Assembly (NCBI RefSeq): GCF_000758605.1
Contig: NZ_CP009282.1
Coordinates: forward strand, 5,270,001 to 5,334,000
Length of the DNA: 64,000 nt
From: Paenibacillus sp. FSL R5-0912
Lineage (GTDB): Bacteria > Bacillota > Bacilli > Paenibacillales > Paenibacillaceae
Direction: 5' to 3'
Positions 57,550-64,000 of this stretch are shown here, one piece after another (position 1 is the first letter of the stretch; every line of letters starts with the position of its first letter). A program made the translations under genes and the position numbers. The notes beneath the pieces are model-generated. The model had not been told where the DNA came from, did not search any database, and saw only the letters and a program-made list of their open reading frames with translations.

Positions 57550-58305
57550 CTATGGCTTCAGGCTAAAACGCCGGTACCTCATCACTCTGCGGTACATGGA
57601 TTTATCCTTAAGCTGATTAAAAATATACGGGTCTGGATTCATGTTCACTTCAATAATCCACGGCTTGAGCGTCCGGTCAAGACCGATGTCTACACCGAAT
57701 TGCCGGTGGTGAGGATAGGTCTTCTGCATTTGAACCGCGATGCGTGTGCCCAGACGGTTCAGTTCACCCTTCAGCTGTACGAGCTGGTGGGCCGACAGAT
57801 GGGTAGAGAGCAACTGCTCCACTGCGGTCGGTTTGCCGCCGCTGTGGTAGTTGGTGACTATTTTGCGCGGATGGCCCAGCCGGCCAATGATCCCGGTAGC
57901 CTCCCAAACGCCCTTGGGGCTGAGCTGCACCATCACCCGGAGGTCAAAGCGGCGCCCGCCCTGCTTCAGCAGATGGATACCTTTTTGAACCAGATAGCTC
58001 TTTCTGCCGATCTTCTTCGCCAGACTTTTATGAAAAGCTTCAAACGCATCGAAATGGCGCCGCGTTTCCTCATACTGGTACGTATACCCCTGCCGTTCCC
58101 CCCGCTCAGCGCGGATCACTCCATTGCCATAGGTTCCCCGTTCCGGCTTGACATAAATCATTCCATAGCTGTGAATCATCTGCTCCAGATTTCGTCTGGT
58201 AAACCTCCGGGTATCCGGAATGAACGGGGAAATGGTTTGGTTCTTAAGCAATAATCGGGTCTTGTACCATTTGCTCTGACCTGACTGAACCTGCTTGGCT
58301 GTCAC
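57550..58305 (-). CDS. YheC/YheD-family endospore coat-associated protein (ATP-grasp)
   Basis: A 251-residue ATP-grasp-fold protein of the YheC/YheD family, members of which are associated with the B. subtilis spore coat. Landmarks are YVKPERGTYGNGVIR (nucleotide site), RRFDLRVMVQL, and the C-terminal metal-binding IIEVNMNPDP. I prefer GTG 58305, where AGGAGAG stands 7 nt upstream and the family-like TAKQVQSGQSKWYKT begins; the open frame runs to ATG 58440 with no good ribosome site. The chemistry is unknown. Divergent from a DUF6492-ManC pair. Confidence 0.87.
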   Translation of the reverse strand: MTAKQVQSGQSKWYKTRLLLKNQTISPFIPDTRRFTRRNLEQMIHSYGMIYVKPERGTYGNGVIRAERGERQGYTYQYEETRRHFDAFEAFHKSLAKKIGRKSYLVQKGIHLLKQGGRRFDLRVMVQLSPKGVWEATGIIGRLGHPRKIVTNYHSGGKPTAVEQLLSTHLSAHQLVQLKGELNRLGTRIAVQMQKTYPHHRQFGVDIGLDRTLKPWIIEVNMNPDPYIFNQLKDKSMYRRVMRYRRFSLKP

Positions 58306-58517
58306 GCATACACTCTCCTGTCCGGGAAGGAGCTTTCCATCCTCCCTTGATTTGCATAGTCGCTGCATTCTATGCGGAAGAAGGCGTATTTGAATAAAGC
58401 ATCTGCCCCCTACGGGAAGATTATCTTTCAGCAGGATCATTGCCCTGTCAACCGTTAATCCGCAGGCATACCCTAGTGCAGGCGCTCAAGTGTCAATATA
58501 GGTACGGAGATGAACCC

Positions 58518-59333
58518 ATGTCAGATGCTTCGGAAAATGTAACGAAAAATGGTCCTCCAATCGATGTCCTGATCCCGGCTATTGAAAAGGATCTTGCCAC
58601 CCTCCCCCATGTAATCGACAGTCTCCGCCGTTACGTCCGCCACCCTATCAGCCATATTTATATTGTCTCGCCGAACAGCAGCAAGATCAGAAGGCTATGC
58701 TCCCGCAAAAATTGTGTCTTTGTCGATGAAACCACCGTTCTGCCGTTCACTAAGAAAGCTATCCGCTACTCCTCTTCCCGCTGGAACCGTTCCGGCTGGC
58801 TGTACCAGCAGCTGCTTAAGATGAACGGGGATCATATTTGCCGCGAGAAATTCTTCCTGGTGGTTGATGCGGATACGGTGCTGATTCGCCCCCATCGTTT
58901 CCGTTCCGGCGGGAAAAGCATCTTTTACTGCCGCAGCTGGAGCCAGCCGGAATATTTCCGCACCTACCGGAAGCTGCTCGGCGCCGCCGCTCCTTCCCCT
59001 AAGTCTTTTGTTACACACTATATGCTGTTCGAGTCCGCGAAGCTGGCCAGTCTCAAAAGAATGATTGAAGCCCGGCACGGGATGCCCTGGCATGCCGCTA
59101 TCCTCCGCTCCATCGACAAAACGAAGCAGTTCGGCTTCTCCGAATTCGAAACCTATGCCAACTATGTGTACAGCAGGAACAGCGCCGCTGTGCTGCTCAG
59201 GAACGCCAACAATAAAGCTCTGAAGACTCCGGCGGCCTCCCTGGGCAAAGCGCAGCTTCAGAAGTATGCCCGTACGTACCGTTCGCTGTCCTTCCATCAG
59301 CGCAAGGGATATTCCACTCCGCCCAAACCTTAA
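58518..59333 (+). CDS. DUF6492-family protein, glycosyltransferase-like
   Basis: A 271-residue soluble protein. PIDVLIPAIEKDLATLPHVIDSLRRYV at the start, the KFFLVVDADTVLIRP segment with a DxD-type metal/nucleotide motif (about 115), and FVTHYMLFE are as in the DUF6492 family, which looks like a GT-A transferase without a proven activity. ATG 58518 follows ACGGAG by 9 nt. Its stop overlaps the ribosome site of the sugar nucleotidyltransferase gene, so the two are co-expressed. Together they suggest transfer of an activated hexose to a surface or spore polymer. That is inference. Confidence 0.83.
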   Translation: MSDASENVTKNGPPIDVLIPAIEKDLATLPHVIDSLRRYVRHPISHIYIVSPNSSKIRRLCSRKNCVFVDETTVLPFTKKAIRYSSSRWNRSGWLYQQLLKMNGDHICREKFFLVVDADTVLIRPHRFRSGGKSIFYCRSWSQPEYFRTYRKLLGAAAPSPKSFVTHYMLFESAKLASLKRMIEARHGMPWHAAILRSIDKTKQFGFSEFETYANYVYSRNSAAVLLRNANNKALKTPAASLGKAQLQKYARTYRSLSFHQRKGYSTPPKP

Positions 59334-59347
59334 GGAGGCAGACCGCC

Positions 59348-60673
59348 TTGCATACTATTCTTCTAAGCGGGGGCTCCGGTATGCGGCTATGGCCCCTCTC
59401 CGGCAGCATCCGTTCCAAGATGTTCCTGCCGCTGCTTCCTGCACCTGACGGGGGCACAGAGTCCATGATCGGACGCGTATGCCGGCAGCTCGGTCAAGCG
59501 GGACTTGACGGATCCGTGCTGTTCGTTGCGCATCAGGAGCAGCTGGCCATCACCCGGCGCTATACCGGAAAAAAATTCCAGGTGATCGGGGAGCCTTACA
59601 AACGCGGCACATTTACGGCAGCCGCCTATGGCGCCCTGCATTTGTACTCCGCAGGAAAGGCTAAACTGGAGGACATCATCTGCATCGCTCCGGCTGATAT
59701 GTATGCGGACGAAGACTTCTTCCGGCTGTTTCCTAAGTTTCCGGATATTCTGGCAGCCTCACAGGCAGAGCTCCTCCTGCTTGGAACTCAACCTGCCCAT
59801 CCTTCGGATCAATACGGCTATATTGTCCCGGCACAAGGAGGCATGGAGGCGTATGCTCAGGTGCTCTCTTTTGCAGAGAAACCGGATATCGCCAAAGCGC
59901 GGGAGCTGATGCAGGAGCATGCCTTATGGAACTGCGGGGTATTCGCGTTTCGGCTAAGCTTCCTGCTGTCGCATCTGCAGAGGATGGGGCTGCCCACTGA
60001 TCATGCGGCATTTGCTGCTCAATATGCCGGACTTCCGGTCCGCAGCTTTGACAAGGAAGTGGCGGAGCACAGCACCAAAGCAGTCGTTGTGCGGCATAAG
60101 GGGGAGTGGTCTGATCTGGGAAGCTGGGATATGCTGACTGCCCGGCTGGACTCCCCGTTGACTGGCGAAGGAGGCTTATGGGGGGAATGCCGGGATACCC
60201 ATATCGTCAACGAGCTGAAGGTTCCGCTGCATGTAATCGGTGTACCCGGCATAGTCGCCATAGCGAGCCCCGAAGGCATCCTGGTTGCAGCCAGGAAGGA
60301 AGCAAACATGATCAAGGACATCCTGCAAGAGCATTCTGTTCAGGAACCGAGGTACGGTGAGACCGGCTGGGGCAGCTATACCCTTCTGGACCAGGCAGCA
60401 AATGGCATCCGCCTTGTACTTACGATGATGCTAACACTGCTGCCGGAGCATGACATCCCGGAAATGGACTGTCAGCATTCTGCCAAGACATGGATGATTG
60501 TATCGGGCCACGGTGAGGTCACGGTGAATGGAGCCGCAGCCGCAGCATCGGCAGGGGGAATATTCACTATAGCCCGTGGAGACCGGCATGCGGTCAGGGC
60601 TGTCAGCACCTTGAAGCTTATTGAGGTACGGATCAGTGATCCAGGCGATGAGAGGCGGGTATATGGCAGCTGA
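59348..60673 (+). CDS. Mannose-1-phosphate guanylyltransferase with fused cupin (MPI-like) domain
   Basis: A 441-residue protein. The N-terminal nucleotidyltransferase has GGSGMRLWPLSG at 8-19 and the Lys-containing FAEKPD segment (about 175), which are ManC type for GDP-mannose formation. The C-terminal part (about 340-441) is a cupin with TWMIVSGHGEVTV and FTIARGDRHAV, the form of type II phosphomannose isomerase fusions. TTG 59348 is the start (AAGGAGG 9 nt upstream); no better codon exists. It starts 14 nt after the DUF6492 stop. The alpha-mannosidase at 13.9 kb is too far to argue a link. Confidence 0.9.
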   Translation: MHTILLSGGSGMRLWPLSGSIRSKMFLPLLPAPDGGTESMIGRVCRQLGQAGLDGSVLFVAHQEQLAITRRYTGKKFQVIGEPYKRGTFTAAAYGALHLYSAGKAKLEDIICIAPADMYADEDFFRLFPKFPDILAASQAELLLLGTQPAHPSDQYGYIVPAQGGMEAYAQVLSFAEKPDIAKARELMQEHALWNCGVFAFRLSFLLSHLQRMGLPTDHAAFAAQYAGLPVRSFDKEVAEHSTKAVVVRHKGEWSDLGSWDMLTARLDSPLTGEGGLWGECRDTHIVNELKVPLHVIGVPGIVAIASPEGILVAARKEANMIKDILQEHSVQEPRYGETGWGSYTLLDQAANGIRLVLTMMLTLLPEHDIPEMDCQHSAKTWMIVSGHGEVTVNGAAAAASAGGIFTIARGDRHAVRAVSTLKLIEVRISDPGDERRVYGS

Positions 60674-60720
60674 TAAGAAGTTTCAAGGCTTGTTCTTCGC
60701 ATCCGCCGCTACAGACAAAA

Positions 60721-60764
60721 AGGGATATCTCAAACGCCAGATGGTGGCTGTTTGGGATATCCCT
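60721..60764. terminator. Convergent terminator between ManC and GH2
   Basis: AGGGATATC-CAAAC and GTTTG-GATATCCCT arms form a 15-position stem (one G-U pair on the plus strand, C-A mismatch on the minus strand). On the minus strand TTTTTG follows and the stem is 6 nt after the GH2 stop. Confidence 0.75.
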
Positions 60765-60769
60765 GATTG

Positions 60770-63700
60770 CTATACGGACCGCAGGAACTGGAACCATTTG
60801 AAGTCAAACTGGCTGCCCGGCAGGAACAGGAAGGTGACCGTCTGGCTTCCGCTTACCGGCGGCTCCAGTGTGAATTCACGCTCCGTGTAGCTGTCGCTGC
60901 CAGCAAATTCAATCAGCTGCTTGCCTTCGCCAGCGGGTCCGCTGAACAGGATCTGCAGCGTGTTATTCGCAAGAGCGGAGCGGCCGCAGATTACAATCCG
61001 GGAGCATTCCGCCCCTCCAAAGTCCATCCCTGCAAAGATAAGCGAGACATTGTTGCCGATCCCCTCGATTGCGTTCTCCGTTACTGTGAAGGTATCCCCG
61101 TAAACCGCGCTATTGGTTAGGGCATCAAGACGCTCAAACGCCTTGTGCTTGCAGACAAACGAGAAGCCCTTCAGATGAATCTTCTTGAAGAGTACAAAAG
61201 TCAGCGAAGTCATACCCGTCAAACGCTTAGGCAGTGTGTAACGTTCCTCCTGATATACATTCCATAGGGAAGGCTTCTGATAAGTGACTGTGGTGAGCAG
61301 CTCGGCACCACTCTCCCCGGGAACGCCTTCCCAAATTTCAATCGGGAGCTCCTGATCATCAAGCGAGAAGATGGGCAGGATGATCTCATCAGCGCCATAA
61401 TCCCCGAAGTCGATCCGTTCGAAGCAGATCCGGCTCTCCCCTTCCCGGGCTGTGGCGACACCCCGTTCATTGCCGTTAGTCAAATTCCGGCTGTGGCTGC
61501 TGTTAAACCCGGAAGAGACAAACTCATACGGATTCAGATAGGCTTGGCCAAGGCCTGTAAGCTTGAATTCCATTTGTGAATAGAGCCGTATGCCGTCAGC
61601 TCCATTGGCTGTACCGCAGCGGATATACACATCTCCATCGCCCAGAGCAGATATCACCGCTTCATGCCCACTAGCCTCAATGGTCGCGATATTCGCATCA
61701 ATGCCAGCAGCATTGGTAATCCGCCACTCGACATCCTGCCAGGCAGCATCCGGCGGATGAAGCTTCACACGAACCGGAAGCGACGGTTGCTCCGGCGTCA
61801 GAACGTTGCCCGCAGGACAGATCAGCTCCAGCTTGCGGACCGGAATTTCCCGATTATGGCCAACCTCCGGCTCCGCAGAAGACGCATCTGCTTCCAGCGG
61901 ATTATGCGCGTAGAGATACAGCTCGTCTTCATTGAAGGTTCCCGGTGCCGGAAGAGCTGACCTGAGGGTAAGCTCAGCGGAAGCTAAATTCGCCGAGGCC
62001 GCTCGCAAAGTAATCGTTCCAGGCTCCAGCGTACTGGCAATCACAGCAAGCAGTTTGCCGCTGAATAACTTGCGGCTTACGCCTTTATAGGAGTCATAAT
62101 CCGTGCTGTCCCCATTATCCAGACCGATCAGCCGCCCCGGGCCTTCAATGCTCAGATGCACCTGATTATTCGCATTCGCTACCGGACGTCCCGACAGATC
62201 CAGTGTACTGATCGTTACAAATATAAGGTCCGTACCATCCGCTGCGATTTCCTGTTTGTCGGGGGTGAGGACCAGCGAATCCGCATCTCCGAAGGAGGAG
62301 ATCTGATCCGTAGCGATTATATTCCCCTGCTCATCATAAGCAGCTGCGCGAAGAACCCCCTCCGCATAGGGCAGCTGCCATTCTCCAAGCAGCTTATGTC
62401 CATGGATATGGTCGATATCCACGCTTCCTTGCGAGACTTCATTTACGAACAATTCAATCCGCGGAGCATTAGAGCAAACACGGACATCAATCTGCTGCCC
62501 CTCCGAGAAATCCCAGTAAGGGAAGATGTGAACCATAGGATTCGTATGATAATCCGTCCATTCCGCCTGATAAATATAATAGGAATCCTTAGGGAAACCT
62601 GCGGTATCCAGCTGTCCGAAATACGAATTCTTGGTGTGATATGGAGTAGGCTCACCTATATAGTCAAAGCCGGTCCAGAGAAACTGTCCCAGCGAGAAAG
62701 AAGCATCCCGGTCTGCAGTGATGCAGGCCTCTGTGCTTTTGGCTCCCCAGCTGGTAGAGCTGTTCCCGAGGGAAGAACACTGAAGATCATCATCTGCCAG
62801 CACGGACTGGGCCAGCGGGAAATGATAGACTCCCCGGCTCTGCACGGTAGAGCAGGTCTCACTGCCGTAGATAATCCAATCCGGATGCTCCCGGTGATGC
62901 TGCCCGTAATATTTCTCTGCGTAGTTATAGCCGGCTACCTTCACGATATCAGCGCATTTCTGCGCATTCTCCCACGGCATGAAGTTCGAGCCGATGGTAA
63001 CGAACGCATTGCCTCCCGGATCATGAACCAGCACTTCAGCCTGCAGCTCCCGGGTAAGCTCCTGACCCCGGCTATCCGCATGAGTGTCGTAAATCTCGTT
63101 GCCGATGCTCCACATCAGCAGGCTTGGGCGGTTGCGGTCACGCCGCACCCAGCTGGCAATATCGCGCTTCCACCACTCCGGATAGAACCTGGCATAATCA
63201 TAGGCTGTCTTGCTGCGCTCCCACATGTCGAAGGCTTCTGAAACGATCAGCAATCCCATTTCATCGGCCAGCTCCATGAGTTCGACAGCAGGCATATTAT
63301 GTGCTGTACGGATGGCATTCACGCCCATTTCCTGCAGCAGCACGAACTGGCGGCGTAGAGCCGCCTTGTTCACAGCAGCCCCCAGAGCACCCAGGTCGTG
63401 ATGCTGGCAGACTCCGTATATTTTGACATGACGGCCGTTGAGGAAGAAGCCCTTGTTACTATCCAGTACCATGGTCCGGAAGCCGAAGCTCTCCTTCTCC
63501 ACTTCAATTACCTCATCCTCTGCCAGCAGTTCGGATTGCAGGCTATAGAGTTGGGGACTCGTAATATCCCATAGCAGGGGCTGATCAACAGTCAGACGGC
63601 TGTGGCTATGGACTGTTAAACCGGCTTGTACAGGCACCTCTGTAATTTTCCCGGCAACAACGGTACCCTCCGCATCCAGAATGCTATGCCGCAGCTTCAG

Positions 63701-64000
63701 CTTCGTGCCTTCTGCAGCAGCTTCAGCAATATGCAGCTCAACACCCACATCCACTGTCCAGGCTTCACCTTCCGCTGCTCTGGCCACTATATAGATCCCG
63801 TCTGCCGCCATATGCGTCTTCGGCGTAGTCTTGAGCCAGACAGGCCGATAGATTCCGGCGCCGGAGTACCAGCGGGAATTGGGCGATTCATGGATGACAC
63901 GCATATATATTTCATTCTCCCCCGCTGTCAGGTACGGGGTAATATCAAACTCAAAGGTAGAATATCCGTATTTCCACTCCCCCGCGACCTGGCCGTTCAC
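60770..64000 (-). CDS. GH2 beta-galactosidase/beta-glycosidase, N-terminus beyond window
   Basis: A partial GH2 protein of at least 1076 residues. The window edge cuts the N-terminal sugar-binding domain (the first residues VNGQVAGEWKYGYSTFEFDI are internal); then the immunoglobulin-like domain and the barrel follow. Acid/base Glu is in MWSIGNEIYD and nucleophile Glu in WIIYGSETCSTVQ, with FLWTGFDYIGEPTPY after it. C-terminal modules include a DUF4982-type domain, an Ig-like/invasin-like beta domain (TPDKQEIAADGTDLIFVTISTLD), and two further beta domains, the last resembling CBM6. Signal peptide status and regulation are outside the window. Confidence 0.92.
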   Translation of the reverse strand: MNGQVAGEWKYGYSTFEFDITPYLTAGENEIYMRVIHESPNSRWYSGAGIYRPVWLKTTPKTHMAADGIYIVARAAEGEAWTVDVGVELHIAEAAAEGTKLKLRHSILDAEGTVVAGKITEVPVQAGLTVHSHSRLTVDQPLLWDITSPQLYSLQSELLAEDEVIEVEKESFGFRTMVLDSNKGFFLNGRHVKIYGVCQHHDLGALGAAVNKAALRRQFVLLQEMGVNAIRTAHNMPAVELMELADEMGLLIVSEAFDMWERSKTAYDYARFYPEWWKRDIASWVRRDRNRPSLLMWSIGNEIYDTHADSRGQELTRELQAEVLVHDPGGNAFVTIGSNFMPWENAQKCADIVKVAGYNYAEKYYGQHHREHPDWIIYGSETCSTVQSRGVYHFPLAQSVLADDDLQCSSLGNSSTSWGAKSTEACITADRDASFSLGQFLWTGFDYIGEPTPYHTKNSYFGQLDTAGFPKDSYYIYQAEWTDYHTNPMVHIFPYWDFSEGQQIDVRVCSNAPRIELFVNEVSQGSVDIDHIHGHKLLGEWQLPYAEGVLRAAAYDEQGNIIATDQISSFGDADSLVLTPDKQEIAADGTDLIFVTISTLDLSGRPVANANNQVHLSIEGPGRLIGLDNGDSTDYDSYKGVSRKLFSGKLLAVIASTLEPGTITLRAASANLASAELTLRSALPAPGTFNEDELYLYAHNPLEADASSAEPEVGHNREIPVRKLELICPAGNVLTPEQPSLPVRVKLHPPDAAWQDVEWRITNAAGIDANIATIEASGHEAVISALGDGDVYIRCGTANGADGIRLYSQMEFKLTGLGQAYLNPYEFVSSGFNSSHSRNLTNGNERGVATAREGESRICFERIDFGDYGADEIILPIFSLDDQELPIEIWEGVPGESGAELLTTVTYQKPSLWNVYQEERYTLPKRLTGMTSLTFVLFKKIHLKGFSFVCKHKAFERLDALTNSAVYGDTFTVTENAIEGIGNNVSLIFAGMDFGGAECSRIVICGRSALANNTLQILFSGPAGEGKQLIEFAGSDSYTEREFTLEPPVSGSQTVTFLFLPGSQFDFKWFQFLRSV

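Noticed and set aside
58308..58440. N-terminal 45 residues of the YheC/YheD-like protein
   Set aside because: The ATG at 58440 lacks a ribosome site, while GTG 58305 has AGGAGAG and fits the family start; not fully excluded.

Overview
The window reads as a chromosomal segment of a Paenibacillus-like, spore-forming Bacillota. The reasons are the many CUT1 sugar ABC transporters, the YesM/YesN-type two-component pairs, the lipoprotein solute-binding proteins, a YheC/YheD spore-coat-type ATP-grasp gene, a 7-1-7 Fur box of Bacillus type, and clear GGAGG ribosome sites. The genus is an inference; there is no rRNA or tRNA in the window and I saw no insertion sequence, phage or CRISPR array.

Layout. 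0-7 kb holds housekeeping and small regulatory genes: a DeoR regulator, a 38-codon membrane peptide missed by length filters, a UlaG-like metallo-hydrolase, an ABM monooxygenase, glutamine-dependent NAD synthetase, a GreA/GreB-like factor with a structured leader, a methyltransferase and an Rrf2 regulator. 7-13.9 kb holds a GH78 rhamnosidase with a divergent AraC regulator, then a visibly AT-richer pair, an ABC-F protein and a SMI1/KNR4 protein. 13.9-18.4 kb is a GH38 alpha-mannosidase and its LacI regulator, both preceded by the same operator. 19.4-27.2 kb is one uptake locus, kinase - response regulator - binding protein - MalF - MalG - GH5, all on the minus strand. 27.3-32 kb holds a self-regulated TetR/MFS pair, a stalk-domain protein and a membrane alpha/beta hydrolase whose C-terminus is encoded by a 12-bp minisatellite. 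32.5-44.6 kb is a second uptake system (GH31, LplC, LplB, GH13, shortened LacI, binding protein, divergent kinase and response regulator). 44.8-46.2 kb is a Fur-controlled siderophore-binding lipoprotein. 46.3-53.7 kb is an oxidoreductase and a LacI-controlled operon (LplB, LplC, binding protein, GH30). 53.8-60.7 kb holds FabZ, a 1.2-kb repeat field, a MATE/MarR pair, YheC/D and a DUF6492-ManC pair. The window ends inside a GH2 beta-galactosidase.

How it works together: at least six cytoplasmic glycoside hydrolases without signal peptides (GH78, GH38, GH5, GH31, GH13, GH30) are paired with transporters and dedicated regulators, so the region looks built to import plant or fungal oligosaccharides and cut them inside the cell. 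The binding sites can often be read directly: two LacI operator pairs, a tandem TetR operator, a tandem MarR operator, a Fur box, and a four-half-site array placed identically in front of two separate operons of the 32-44 kb system.

The most noteworthy signals are that duplicated promoter array (36945-37093 and 40995-41143, constant offset 4050), the minisatellite-encoded protein tail, several families of interspersed or tandem intergenic repeats, and an internally deleted LacI regulator. I found no wholly new multi-gene defence or biosynthetic system that I could support.
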